Source: Paraburkholderia susongensis (lineage in GTDB: Bacteria; Pseudomonadota; Gammaproteobacteria; Burkholderiales; Burkholderiaceae). Taken from it: a DNA stretch of 64,000 nucleotides. How positions within the stretch are numbered: the stretch's first letter is position 1; each line of letters starts with the position of its first letter. The position numbers were made by a program, and so were the translations under genes. The notes under the pieces were generated by a model. That model saw only the letters and a list, made by a program, of their open reading frames with translations, was not told where the DNA came from and did no database searches. Shown here piece after piece: positions 1 through 8,746 of this stretch. The stretch is from assembly GCF_900177725.1 (NCBI RefSeq), contig NZ_FXAT01000011.1:143843-207842 (forward strand), read 5' to 3'.

Positions 1-136
1 AGCCGGGGTGCATCGCCGCCATCGCGCCGAACAGTACGAGCGACGGCATCGCCGGCACCGGCAACCCGAGCGCGGCGGCCAGCACGTTGACGAATACGAG
101 CGCGGGGCCGTATTGCTCGACGAGGTCATGTAGCAT
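1..136 (-). CDS. DedA-family membrane protein, N-terminal fragment
   Basis: Reading the minus strand from an ATG at 136, 45 codons run off the window edge, beginning MLHDLVEQYGPALVFVNVLA. The short amphipathic start, then a hydrophobic segment with the run LPVPAMPSLVLFGA, matches the N-terminus of DedA/SNARE-associated inner-membrane proteins (P-x-P-E/A region). Family members are thought to act in lipid carrier recycling and membrane homeostasis. Only the first membrane segment is present, so the family call rests on a short stretch. Confidence 0.6.
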   Translation of the reverse strand, partial: MLHDLVEQYGPALVFVNVLAAALGLPVPAMPSLVLFGAMAAMHPG

Positions 137-507
137 CGGTTTACATCCATGCCCTTGCGGGCGCAGCACGGTTAGGAGAGCAAAGGGGGATGCAAGGATT
201 ATGGACGCATTTTCGAGACGTGCAAACGGCCTGAAAATCTGCCCGCCACGCGGGCGTTGAAAGCGCTGTCACGCGGTGCCGAAGGCGACGCAGGCAGGTT
301 CGGCCGTGAGCGTAAAAAAGCGCGCAAACGCGTGGAAAAGCGCACGGAAAAGTGCGGATTGGCCGCCTCGCCGGAACAAGGAAAGCGGATCGGCGCTCGC
401 AGGGGCGGTAAGCGCGAACAATGCCGCATACCCGCGTCTATGCTCAGCGAGCGAGACGGGCAAGGCACGCGGCGATCACGCTCCCGCGTCTCGCAGCATG
501 CCAAATG
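137..507. other. gene-free gap with short A-rich repeats
   Basis: I find no convincing gene here. The stretch around 312-355 repeats the form GGAAAAGCGC (AAAAAAGCGC, GGAAAAGCGC, GGAAAAGTGC) within about 45 bases. Several open frames cross the gap on both strands but have no ribosome binding site and no recognisable protein character. Confidence 0.4.
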
Positions 508-759
508 TCACTGACGATGATTGTGCTGCTCACCCGGCAATTCGGCGCCGTGCGCGCGGATCGCGGCAATCAGTTCGGCGGGCGTGATTTCGTAGCGCAC
601 TTCGCGATGTATGCCCGGCTTGCGCTCATCGACCTCGATCAGCAGGATGCCTTTGCCGTCATCTGTCGATTCGAGGCGCAGCGAGCGGAGTTCGCGCGCC
701 GTTGCGTCGTCGTATTCGGTGAGCAGGGCCATTGACCCGGAGGACCCGGTGATGCGCAT
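508..759 (-). CDS. small conserved hypothetical protein, 83 aa
   Basis: The start at 759 (MRITGSSGSMALLTEY) is chosen because the minus strand carries AAGGACAA six bases upstream; the frame stays open further up but without a binding site. The product is soluble and acidic, with alternating charged and hydrophobic residues (LESTDDGKGILLIEVDERK) and a C-terminal helix ITPAELIAAIRAHG. I recognise no catalytic motif and cannot assign a function. It stands alone between DedA and the GntP permease, both on the same strand. Confidence 0.6.
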   Translation of the reverse strand: MRITGSSGSMALLTEYDDATARELRSLRLESTDDGKGILLIEVDERKPGIHREVRYEITPAELIAAIRAHGAELPGEQHNHRQ

Positions 760-1119
760 CGAAGTTGTCCTTCTTCCGTTGTTGATCGAATCATTGTACG
801 AACGGGAGCGCGCCGTCTGCCGCGCCGCCGTGCCTGGCTTTCTCTGTAACGCCCGGGTTTTACTTGAGTGTGACGCCGCCAGTATGGTCACTCCCGGAGC
901 GTGGCAATCAGTTTAACGCGACTCCCCGCCATAACGGACGCATTTTTCAGGCCGCCTTGGCGACGCGATGTGTGTTCACGATTGTCATGCGGGCGACGTA
1001 CGAGTGACGTACGAAAGACGTGCGGGCGGGTCGGGCGGACGTGGATCGCTTTGCGTCAGGAGGCGGCACAAGAGGCGGCACAGCGCGTCGCATTTCACCC
1101 ACATGCAGAACGGCCGCGC
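760..1119. other. gene-free gap
   Basis: No supported gene. It contains a tandem pair of AGGCGGCACA around 1059-1082. The gap lies upstream of the small hypothetical gene and beyond the terminator at 1120. Confidence 0.4.
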
Positions 1120-1154
1120 AAAAAATGGCCCATCCGGATAAGTGGACGGGCCAT
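1120..1154 (-). terminator. rho-independent terminator, minus strand
   Basis: On the minus strand an 11-bp stem (ATGGCCCGTCC with GGATGGGCCAT, one G-T pair) closes an 8-base loop and is followed by TTTTTT. It most likely ends the GntP-permease transcript, giving a 3' untranslated region of about 200 bases that also holds a second hairpin (GCCGGT/ACCGGC around a T-rich loop, about 1283-1302). Confidence 0.75.
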
Positions 1155-1353
1155 CAAACGCCGTTGTTACTCGGGTCAGCCTGCCCTTGCAACGATTGGG
1201 CGCTGACACTCTCATCCTCTTGCTTCAATAGCGGCTTGTCGAGGTGGGAGTAATGCCGATTTATCAGACCAATACAGCGGAGCCGGTAAAAAACACCGGC
1301 GCCCGAGGGGCAATGCAAAACGGCGTATGCCGCTGCCTCGCCACGCGTTCCGC

Positions 1354-2754
1354 TCAAACCAGTCCGGTCGCGTAATACACCGAGATCACGAAGAACACCG
1401 CGAGCGTCTTGATGACCGTGACCGCGAAGATGTCGCGATACGACTGGCGGTGCGTCAATCCAGTCACCGCCAGCAACGTAATCACCGCACCGTTGTGCGG
1501 CAGCGTATCCATGCCGCCGCTCGCCATGGCAACCACGCGATGCAGCACCTCGAGCGGAATATGCGCGGCTTCCGCGCCCTTGATGAAGACGTCCGACATG
1601 GCCGCGAGCGCGATGCTCATGCCGCCCGACGCCGAACCCGTAATGCCCGCGAGCGTGCTGACCGAAACGGCCGCATTGACGAGCGGATTGGGAATGCTCT
1701 TCAGCGCGTTGCCGACCACGAGGAAGCCCGGCAGCGCGGCGATCACGCCGCCGAAGCCGTATTCCGACGCGGTATTCAGCGACGCGAGCAGCGCGCCTGC
1801 GACCGCCGCCTTCGTGCCGACCGCGAAGCGCTGGCTCACGCGGCCGAACGCCGTTACGACGACCATCACGATGCCGAGCAGCAGCGCGCCCTGCACAGCC
1901 CAGATCGCGACCACGGCCTTGACGGTCGTTTCGACCGGCGCATGCAGGCCCGGCAGGATGTCCGGCGTGATCGTGTAGGTCGGACCGTACCAGACCGGAA
2001 TCCAGCGGGTCAGCAGGAAGTTCGCGACGCCGACCACGACGAGCGGCGCGACCGCGAGCAGCGGGTGCGGCAGCTGCTTCGATTCGACGCGCTCCGGCTC
2101 GTTGACGAGCTCGGTGCCATAGCCCTCGCCGGTCGCCATCGCGGCGCGGCGGCGCCATTCCAGATACGACAGGCCGACCACGATGATGAACAGCGAGCCG
2201 ATCACGCCGAGCGTCGGCGCGGCCCACGAGGTCGTCTTGAAGAACGTGGTCGGGATGATGTTCTGGATCTGCGGCGTGCCGGGCAGCGAATCCATCGTGA
2301 ACGAGAACGCGCCGAGCGCGATCGCGCCCGGCATCAGGCGCTTCGGAATGTTGCTCTGGCGGTACAGTTCGGCGGCGAACGGATAGACCGCGAACACCAC
2401 CACGAACAGCGACACGCCACCGTAGGTGAGCAGCGCGCACACCGCGACGATCACCGCATTCGCGCGCGAGCGGCCGATATAGCGGATCGCCGCGGCCACG
2501 ATCGATTCCGAGAAGCCCGACAGCTCGATGACCTTGCCGAATACGGCGCCGAGCAGGAACACCGGGAAGTAGAGCTTCACGAAGCCGACCATCTTGTCCA
2601 TGAAGATGCTCGTGAACACCGGCGCGACGGCGGCCGGTTCGGTCAGCAGGACGGCGGCGAGCGCGGCAATCGGCGCGAACAGGATGACGCTGTAGCCGCG
2701 GTACGCGGCGAACATCAGGAACGCCAGCGCGGCGAGGACGATGACAAAGGACAT
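1354..2754 (-). CDS. GntP-family permease (gluconate/hydroxy acid:H+ symporter type)
   Basis: A 466-residue, 12-or-more-segment inner-membrane carrier. The start MSFVIVLAALAF at 2754 is chosen for the GGAG seven bases upstream; the open frame extends 33 codons further without one. Family signals include the N-terminal block FMFAAYRGYSVILFAPIAAL, the SLPGTPQIQN loop and the late GSASGGMSIALAAM and GGMDTLPHNGAV loops. Relatives import gluconate, hydroxybutyrate or similar hydroxy acids; the substrate here is not readable. It has its own -24/-12 promoter and is divergent from a sigma-54 activator at 3094, so the activator probably controls it. Confidence 0.88.
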   Translation of the reverse strand: MSFVIVLAALAFLMFAAYRGYSVILFAPIAALAAVLLTEPAAVAPVFTSIFMDKMVGFVKLYFPVFLLGAVFGKVIELSGFSESIVAAAIRYIGRSRANAVIVAVCALLTYGGVSLFVVVFAVYPFAAELYRQSNIPKRLMPGAIALGAFSFTMDSLPGTPQIQNIIPTTFFKTTSWAAPTLGVIGSLFIIVVGLSYLEWRRRAAMATGEGYGTELVNEPERVESKQLPHPLLAVAPLVVVGVANFLLTRWIPVWYGPTYTITPDILPGLHAPVETTVKAVVAIWAVQGALLLGIVMVVVTAFGRVSQRFAVGTKAAVAGALLASLNTASEYGFGGVIAALPGFLVVGNALKSIPNPLVNAAVSVSTLAGITGSASGGMSIALAAMSDVFIKGAEAAHIPLEVLHRVVAMASGGMDTLPHNGAVITLLAVTGLTHRQSYRDIFAVTVIKTLAVFFVISVYYATGLV

Positions 2755-2825
2755 TGGGTCTCCAAAACTTGGTTGTTCTGCATATGTGCCGCCTTGGCGA
2801 AGCGACGGTGCGGGGCGGGCAGAAC

Positions 2826-2840
2826 GCAGGTTCCATGCCA
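2826..2840 (-). promoter_or_regulatory. sigma-54 (-24/-12) promoter of the permease
   Basis: The minus strand reads TGGCATGGAACCTGC. This is the RpoN consensus TGGCAC-G-N4-TTGC with both invariant dinucleotides: GG at -24 and GC at -12, exactly 10 bases between them. Two flanking positions are off consensus. The predicted start lies near 2814, about 60 bases before the permease ATG. An inverted repeat GGCGCT-AAA-like spacer-AGCGCC at about 2855-2869 lies just upstream. The divergent neighbour is a sigma-54 activator, which supports the call. Confidence 0.8.
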
Positions 2841-3026
2841 CACCGGTCGCCACGGCGCTGAAAGCGCCGCAAGTGCCGATGGCGCAAGCCTAACGCTCGC
2901 GTCGGCGTCGCAAGGCCGCGCGGCCGATTGTACCGAAACGTCTCCAGAACAGGATTCGAATTCATCGAAGATACGCTCGACCTGGGATAAACCTTGATGC
3001 AGTAGGCTTGCCGCTCATATCTCCAG

Positions 3027-3048
3027 TTGTAGATAATGTTGTCTACAA
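3027..3048. promoter_or_regulatory. inverted repeat upstream of the sigma-54 activator
   Basis: TTGTAGA and TCTACAA form a perfect 7-bp inverted repeat around 8 bases, about 45 bases before the activator start. The right half-site runs into a further TAGAGACAA. It could be an autoregulatory or enhancer site; no assignment to a family is possible from sequence alone. Confidence 0.45.
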
Positions 3049-3093
3049 ATAGAGACAAACACAATCACGAGCCTACGTGGAGACAGCGACAGC

Positions 3094-4590
3094 ATGATGA
3101 CCGACTGGGCGGGCTTGCCCGTCACCTACGGCGATGTATTGCGCCGGGCGATGGATTCGCTCTTTCGCACCTTCGAGAATTTCAGCGAAGGCACGTTCAT
3201 CGTCGATGCGCAGGCGCGCGTCGTCTGGATCAACAAGCGCTACGCGGCGCGCTTCGGCTTTTCGGATCCGCGGCAGGCGATCGGCCGCGATTGCGAAGCG
3301 GTGATTCCCAACAGCCTGATGCGCGAGGTCGTGAACACCGGCAAGCCGATCCTGCTCGACATCATGGAGACGGACCGCGAACCGCTCGTCGTTACGCGCC
3401 TGCCGCTCAAGGACGACGCCGGCGTGACGATCGGCGCGGTCGGCTTCGCGCTGTTCGACGAACTGAAGGCGCTCACGCCGCTCTTTTCCCATTACTCGCG
3501 GCTCCAGCAGGAGCTGATCGCGACGCGCCAGTCGCTCGCGCAGGCGCGCCGCGCCCGCTATACGTTCGGCAGCTTCGTCGGCACGAGCGCGGCCTCGCTC
3601 GAAGTAAAGCGCCAGGCGCGGCGCGCCGCGCAACTCGAATCGCCGGTGCTGCTGCTCGGCGAAACCGGCACCGGCAAGGAACTGCTCGCGCATGCGATCC
3701 ACGGCGGCTCGGCGCGCGCGAATCAGCCGCTCGTGAGCGTCAACGTCGCGGCGATTCCCGAGACGCTGCTCGAAGTCGAGTTCTTCGGCGCCGCGCCCGG
3801 CGCGTACACGGGCGCCGATCGCAAAGGGCGGGTCGGCAAGTTCGAGCTGGCGAACGGCGGCACGCTCTTTCTCGACGAAATCGGCGATATGCCGCTGCCT
3901 TTGCAGGGCAAGCTGCTGCGCGTGTTGCAGGACAAGGAGTTCGAGCCGCTCGGCTCGAACCGGATCGTGCGCGCGGACGTGCGGATCATCGCCGCGACGT
4001 CGGCCGATCTGCCCGCCCTCGTCGCAGCCGGGCGCTTTCGCGCAGACCTGTTCTACCGGCTCAACGTGCTGACGATCCACGCGCCCGCGCTGCGCGAGCG
4101 GCCTTCCGACATCGAGGCGCTCGCGTACGCCATGCTCGAAGACCTCGCGGCGCAGGCGCGCGGCGGCGGTCACCTCGAATTGCAGGACGACGCGTTGCGG
4201 CTGCTCTGCGCGTACGCGTGGCCAGGCAACGTGCGCGAGTTGCGCAATACGCTCGAGCGCGCCGTGATGCTGTCCGACAGCGAGCGGATCGATGCGCGAA
4301 CGCTCGCGCCGTTCATCGGATCGGGGCAGGGTGGCGGCAGTGGCTTGCATGGCGCGCCGGGGCGGGTCCAAACGCCGACGCCCGTGCACGGGCGGACGCC
4401 GTCGCCGGCCACCGCGGACGCGGCCGCCGAACCCGCGTCATGGAGCGACGCGATGGCCGCCTTCGAAAAGCGCTTCCTGAGCGACGCCTTGCGCGCGAAC
4501 GGCGGCCGCGTGCTCGACACGGCGAAACAGATCGGCATGGGACGTGCGACGCTATACAAGAAAATCGCCGCGCACGGAATCGAGGTCTGA
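3094..4590 (+). CDS. sigma-54-dependent transcriptional activator with PAS sensor
   Basis: A 498-residue enhancer-binding protein. A PAS domain lies at about residues 20-125. The AAA+ domain has Walker A GETGTGKE (about 189), the sigma-54-contacting loop as GAYTGA (about 235) and Walker B GGTLFLDEIGD (about 256). A C-terminal Fis-type helix-turn-helix (GGRVLDTAKQIGMGRATLYKKI) closes the protein. The loop has Tyr where GAFTGA is usual, a tolerated variant. A Gly/Pro/Thr-rich linker (about 410-450) joins AAA+ and DNA-binding parts. No receiver domain is present, so sensing is probably by PAS ligand. The likely target is the -24/-12 promoter of the divergent GntP permease. Confidence 0.9.
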   Translation: MMTDWAGLPVTYGDVLRRAMDSLFRTFENFSEGTFIVDAQARVVWINKRYAARFGFSDPRQAIGRDCEAVIPNSLMREVVNTGKPILLDIMETDREPLVVTRLPLKDDAGVTIGAVGFALFDELKALTPLFSHYSRLQQELIATRQSLAQARRARYTFGSFVGTSAASLEVKRQARRAAQLESPVLLLGETGTGKELLAHAIHGGSARANQPLVSVNVAAIPETLLEVEFFGAAPGAYTGADRKGRVGKFELANGGTLFLDEIGDMPLPLQGKLLRVLQDKEFEPLGSNRIVRADVRIIAATSADLPALVAAGRFRADLFYRLNVLTIHAPALRERPSDIEALAYAMLEDLAAQARGGGHLELQDDALRLLCAYAWPGNVRELRNTLERAVMLSDSERIDARTLAPFIGSGQGGGSGLHGAPGRVQTPTPVHGRTPSPATADAAAEPASWSDAMAAFEKRFLSDALRANGGRVLDTAKQIGMGRATLYKKIAAHGIEV

Positions 4591-4717
4591 GGCATCGCGC
4601 TTGCCCGGCTGCGCGTCGCCGACTGCACCGAACCCGCATGGCGCGGCAACTGACGCAGCGCAAGTGCCGCGTGGCACAATTGTGTGATCGAACAACAAGA
4701 CGTGACCGGGGTTTCCA

Positions 4718-4978
4718 ATGAAACGCAGTCTTTCCTTCTTCGCACGCCGCTTGAGCGCCATGCTGGCCGCCGGCGCAATCGTCGTGCTTGGCGGCTGCAG
4801 CAGCAGCGCGCCGTTGTTCCTCTCGGATGGCCGCGCGACCACGCTCGTGCAATGCCGGGTCGGCTCCGATTCCTGCTCGCAACAGGCCAGCGCTGCGTGC
4901 AACGGCGCGTACGACGTCGTGCGCCAGTCCAGCGAGGGCGGCACGCTCAATCTGATCTACGCCTGCCGCGCGAAGTAA
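4718..4978 (+). CDS. small secreted lipoprotein, 86 aa
   Basis: The signal peptide (KR, then LSAMLAAGAIVVLGGC) ends in a lipobox with the acylated Cys at residue 27. The mature part has four more Cys residues (QCRVGSDSC, SAACNGAYDV, IYACRAK), suggesting two disulfides in the periplasm or outer membrane. The C-terminal half resembles small Cys-containing proteins of unknown role in Burkholderia-type genomes. It begins about 130 bases after the activator stop and has a weak GGGG binding site. Confidence 0.75.
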   Translation: MKRSLSFFARRLSAMLAAGAIVVLGGCSSSAPLFLSDGRATTLVQCRVGSDSCSQQASAACNGAYDVVRQSSEGGTLNLIYACRAK

Positions 4979-5426
4979 GTACGCGCTCACACCGCGCCGG
5001 TGCAATGCCGGTGCGGCCACGCGAGCTGATCGATAAACGTATGGTCGTCATAAATCCGTCCGCCCAATTTACGTCAGATAATCGGTTAGCATACGTATCG
5101 CTTTTATACGCGGCCCTTTGCTGGGGCGACTCGCGTATCGCCAATTATTCTCCCAGCCGGACCTCGCAATAATCGCTATCCGGTTTGCCGTCGAACGGAG
5201 TCGGTGCGGAAGCTAACGGAACGCGAAGTTCAGTAGCAGTATTCTTTTTCGAACCGTTAGCGATTTAACCTTGGCAGGCAGATTTTGCCGGGTTTTTCTG
5301 ACGCAGGAGACGCTCAGGAAGTATTTTCCGCTCCCGGTAGCGCTGCGCCCGCGCCCGCTGGCCATTGCGCCCTCCATGCTTCGATTTTTGCTTCAACACT
5401 AATTTAATAGAATCCGGGGAAAAGCA
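4979..5426. other. AT-richer gap, possible regulatory RNA region
   Basis: No protein gene is supported. The stretch is visibly richer in A and T than its surroundings. It holds an 8-bp inverted repeat, GCTAACGG at 5212-5219 and CCGTTAGC at 5254-5261. A weak plus-strand hairpin (about 5270-5300) is followed by GGGTTTTTC and could be a terminator. A small RNA ending here is possible but unproven. Confidence 0.3.
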
Positions 5427-5630
5427 ATGAATCATCAACAACTCGAAAAAGATATTGAGCATCTGGAGCAGATTATTTCGCATATATCGGCGGAGGATCG
5501 TATTCCGCTCTCTTATTGGCGCAACCGGATCGATCTGGTTTCCGGCGCGGTTCTCGTGCCGGCGCAGGCGACTCGCGTCAGACGTTTGAATGCGGCGCTG
5601 TGCGCGCTCGAAAAGCGGCAAAAAGCCTGA
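5427..5630 (+). CDS. hypothetical protein, 67 aa
   Basis: Starts MNHQQLEKDIEHLEQIISHI behind CCGGGGAAAAGCA, a usable binding site. It is predicted helical: an acidic amphipathic N-terminal helix, a middle SYWRNRIDLVSGAVLVPAQ and a basic C-terminal helix (RVRRLNAALCALEKRQKA). The size and shape are those of small DNA- or protein-binding regulators, but I recognise no family. Its codon use is less GC-biased than its neighbours. Confidence 0.6.
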   Translation: MNHQQLEKDIEHLEQIISHISAEDRIPLSYWRNRIDLVSGAVLVPAQATRVRRLNAALCALEKRQKA

Positions 5631-5731
5631 ATGCCGGAAAGTGAATGTCAGCAATAAAGAAAGTCCGTCGTATACTCTTCGATCGGATAAGTTTTATGGC
5701 TGGACTTTCCCTTGACTGACACAGGACGAAC

Positions 5732-6931
5732 ATGCAAATAGCAGGGCTTTGCGCGAGCCGGCTGGCGGCTTTGACCACCGCGATGCAAGGTTACGTGGAG
5801 CGCGGCGAAGTGGCAGGGGTGGTGTCGCTCGTGTGGCGGCGCGGCGAAATCGGCTATTTCGAACCGCTTGGCCTGCGCGATGAAGCCGCGCAATTGCCGA
5901 TGGAGCGCGACACGCTGTTTCGCATCGCCTCGATGACCAAGCCGGTCACGAGCGCCGCGATCATGCTGCTGATCGAGGAAGACCGGCTCGCGCTCGATTC
6001 GCCCATTTCCCTGTGGCTGCCCGAACTCGCGGCGCCGCGCGTGCTGCGCGATCCCACCGGCCCGCTCGACGACACCGACTCGGTCCGTGCGCCGCTCACG
6101 GTGCTCGACCTCCTCACGCATCGCGCGGGTTTCGCCTATCACTTCACGGCGACGGGTCCGCTGTCCGAAGCCTATGCGGCCGCCTTCAACGGCTTCGAGG
6201 CGAACGGCGGCAACAGCGCGTGGCTTGCACGCATCGCCGCGTTGCCGCTGATGTTCCAGCCGGGTTCGCGCTGGCACTACGGCGTCGCGACCGACGTACT
6301 CGGCGTGCTGATTGAGCGCGTGAGCGGCATGCCGCTCGGCGAGTTTTTCCGCACGCGCATTTTCGAGCCGCTCGGCATGCGCGACACCGCGTTCTGGGTA
6401 CCCGACGCACAGCTTGCGCGCCTCGCCACCGCGTATAACGTCGATCCGGACACGCGGCGGCGCGTGATCGAGGATCATCCGGCGGCGAGCCGTTGGGCGA
6501 ATCCGCGGCGCTTCCAGAGCGGCGGCGGCGGGCTCGTCTCGACCGCCGAAGACTACCTGCAATTCGCGCGGTTGCTGCTCGGGCGCGGGCGCGTCGGCGA
6601 AACGCGTCTGCTGTCGCATCGCTCGGTCGATCTGATGCGCAGCAACTTCCTGACGCGCGAGCAGCGCCGCCTGCCGGCCTTCGGGCACGTGATCTGGGCG
6701 GGGCAGGGTTTCGGCCTCGGCCTGTCGATCGTCGACGATCCGGCGCAGCAACTGCCGCTCGGCTATCGCTCGCCCGGTTCGTTCGGCTGGCCGGGCGCGT
6801 ACGGCACGAGCTGGTTCGCCGATCCGGTCGAAAACCTGATTGGCGTGATGCTGATTCAGCGCCGCTCGATCGCCCCCTTCCCGATGGCAACCGACTTCGA
6901 ACGCCGCATCTACGACGCGATCGACGACTGA
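5732..6931 (+). CDS. serine hydrolase, class C beta-lactamase-like (family VIII esterase type)
   Basis: 399 residues. The nucleophile motif S-M-T-K is at Ser67/Lys70 (FRIASMTKPVTSAA). The general-base Tyr is at about 183 (WHYGVATDVLG), and the C-terminal block GWPGAYGTSWFADP replaces the KTG box, as in EstB-like esterases. No signal peptide is visible, so it is probably cytoplasmic, favouring an esterase or D-aminoacyl/ester hydrolase over a true lactamase. It is a single gene with AGGA upstream of the ATG. Confidence 0.85.
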   Translation: MQIAGLCASRLAALTTAMQGYVERGEVAGVVSLVWRRGEIGYFEPLGLRDEAAQLPMERDTLFRIASMTKPVTSAAIMLLIEEDRLALDSPISLWLPELAAPRVLRDPTGPLDDTDSVRAPLTVLDLLTHRAGFAYHFTATGPLSEAYAAAFNGFEANGGNSAWLARIAALPLMFQPGSRWHYGVATDVLGVLIERVSGMPLGEFFRTRIFEPLGMRDTAFWVPDAQLARLATAYNVDPDTRRRVIEDHPAASRWANPRRFQSGGGGLVSTAEDYLQFARLLLGRGRVGETRLLSHRSVDLMRSNFLTREQRRLPAFGHVIWAGQGFGLGLSIVDDPAQQLPLGYRSPGSFGWPGAYGTSWFADPVENLIGVMLIQRRSIAPFPMATDFERRIYDAIDD

Positions 6932-7112
6932 GCGCGCTTGCGGCGCTTACCGGCTCCCATCGCTCCAACTGCCCTCACCGCCCTCACGGCGCGGCCAGCA
7001 CGGCCTGCGCAGCGTCTGCCTCATGCATAGGGCCGCGTGATTCACTATGCTGTGCCTTATTCGTCTGATAATGTCCGCACAGCAGTTCGTCCAACCGATG
7101 GGGGAACACCGC

Positions 7113-7409
7113 ATGGCCTCTTACAAGCAGTTGACCGCGCAACTCGAAAAGCTCCACAAGGAAGTCGCAGCGGCCCGCGAACGCGAAGTCGCGCAAGTGA
7201 TTGCCGAGATCAGGCAGAAGATCGCCGAATACGATCTGACCGCCGAGGAACTCGGCTTCACGAGCGCGGCGAAGCCGAGGCGCAAGGCGGCTTCGGCTTC
7301 GGTCGCCAGGTACCGCAATCCGAAAACCGGCGAAACGTGGAGCGGCCGCGGCCGCGCGCCCGCGTGGCTGGCAGGCAAGAATCGCGAGCGGTTTCTGATC
7401 GACGCTTGA
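7113..7409 (+). CDS. H-NS-like nucleoid-associated protein
   Basis: 98 residues starting MASYKQLTAQLEKLHKEV, chosen for GGGGGAA upstream. The N-terminal half is a coiled-coil oligomerisation region (heptad-like, Lys/Glu-rich). A basic linker (AKPRRKAASASVARYRN) follows. The C-terminal DNA-binding domain is KTGETWSGRGRAPAWL, with the WSGRGR AT-hook-like loop diagnostic of the H-NS/MvaT-unrelated Bv3F group common in Burkholderia. It would bind curved AT-rich DNA and silence acquired genes. Confidence 0.9.
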   Translation: MASYKQLTAQLEKLHKEVAAAREREVAQVIAEIRQKIAEYDLTAEELGFTSAAKPRRKAASASVARYRNPKTGETWSGRGRAPAWLAGKNRERFLIDA

Positions 7410-8108
7410 TGCAGGTGCAAGCCTGCTTGCCGGGGCTGTCGAGGCCTACCGAGGGCCGTCAGCGCGTTGCGATCGTCGCGTGATGCTCGCCGCGATCCGC
7501 GATCATGCCGCGCATCTTTCCTGAAGCGATACGCCGTACGCTTTCTTCCGCGCCGTTGCGCGGGTCCTGAAAACGCTCACCTTTGAATCGAGCCTGAACG
7601 CGATCCGCGAGCTTGGCCGGCGCGTTTGCTCTTCATGCGCTTGCTTCGGTGAGCCAGGCTCTGTCACGCGACGCACCGCCGGGCGCATGTGCCGCCACCG
7701 CGTTGCGCTGATGCGCATGCCTCGCCGGAAAGCCGCGCGAGCCTTTGCTGGCGGGCATTCCCTGGCATTTCCAGGCATTCCACGCGCGGCGTGCCGGTGG
7801 TCTTTCAGAGCATGGCTGCGGCTTCTACACGGTTTGTCTTCCTGTTCGATCTGCCGCTGCGGGTGCGCGGATGATCTTCGCGATCCTCACCTTTCGCGGC
7901 GATTCGACACGCGTCGCGACGAGTCCCGAAAGCACTCACCTTTGCGCGCGTGCATGCGCGCACGCCGGGCGTCGCGCCTGAGCAAAGCCGGTGCTCGGGG
8001 CAAACCCGGAGTTGAGTTCGCCTCATACCCCAGCTCAGAACTCATCGATACATGGTCGCCAAGGCCACGCGCCACAATCGGTCATCCACTCAAACCGACG
8101 GAAAGACC
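7410..8108. other. 700-base gap without a supported gene
   Basis: No frame here has protein character with a ribosome binding site. The word CTCACCTTT occurs three times (about 7577, 7888 and 7936), twice as GAAA-N3/4-CTCACCTTTG, and the spaced words CATTCC/CATTTCC/CATTCC occur near 7757-7782. It may contain decayed coding sequence or the upstream region of the Fae gene. Confidence 0.35.
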
Positions 8109-8633
8109 ATGAGCGCATCGACGGACAAAACACTCTTTATCGGCGAAGGATTCGAAGGCCCGGGCGTCAATCTCGCGCATATCAACGTGCTGGTCGGCCC
8201 GCGCAACGGTCCGGCAGGGCAGGCGTTCGCCACGGCGCTCGCGACGCCGTCGGCGGGTCACGCGCCGTTCGTCGTGATCGCGCGTCCCGGCGTGCCGACC
8301 AAGCCGCTCACGCTCTATGTGAACAAGGCGCAGATCGCGAACGACTTCCACGGCAACGCGACGTGGGGCGCGTCGCAGGCCGGCATCGCGAAGGCGGTGG
8401 CCGAATCGCTGGAAAACGGCACGTTGCCGCCCGAAGCGGAAAACGACTGGGTCGTCGTGTCGGCGAACTGGGTCAACCCGGCCACCGACAATCTCGACGC
8501 CGTGTTCGAGAACAACTACCGCGCATGCAAGAACGCGATTCTCGCGGCGATGAAGGGCTTGCCGCATCGCGATGAAGTCTTCGCCGCCGCGCGCGACGTG
8601 TCGAACCCGTTCTACACGCCGAAACAGCGTTGA
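8109..8633 (+). CDS. fae: formaldehyde-activating enzyme (Fae) homologue
   Basis: 174 residues from MSASTDKTLFIGEGFEGPG, with GGAAAG before the ATG. Fae condenses formaldehyde with tetrahydromethanopterin in the cytoplasm. Family signals: GEGFEGPGVNLAHINVLVGPR with the catalytic His at about 24, AFVVIARP-type strand, KPLTLYVNKAQI and a C-terminal FYTPKQR replacing the usual HPF tail. Length matches the family. No other methanopterin-pathway gene (mch, mtdB, fhc) is in the window, so this is an orphan copy whose substrate may be another carbonyl compound. Confidence 0.85.
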   Translation: MSASTDKTLFIGEGFEGPGVNLAHINVLVGPRNGPAGQAFATALATPSAGHAPFVVIARPGVPTKPLTLYVNKAQIANDFHGNATWGASQAGIAKAVAESLENGTLPPEAENDWVVVSANWVNPATDNLDAVFENNYRACKNAILAAMKGLPHRDEVFAAARDVSNPFYTPKQR

Positions 8634-8746
8634 GCGCGCGACGCGGATAAGGTGCGTCGCCGGGCGCCCCGCATTGCGCATTCGCTATCAGGATACCTAA
8701 ACATACTTCGGGCGGTGTCGAAGAGATCGACATGCCCGGCCGCAAC

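Noticed and set aside
2854..2869. Dyad GGCGCT/AGCGCC taken for a fifth copy of the leader hairpin
   Set aside because: It lacks the CCGGAG arms, the CATG start and the GACAAAGGAGAC tail, and sits upstream of a -24/-12 promoter rather than in a leader.
7503..8075. Several short frames in the gap before fae
   Set aside because: No binding sites, biased Arg/Cys composition and mutual overlap on both strands.
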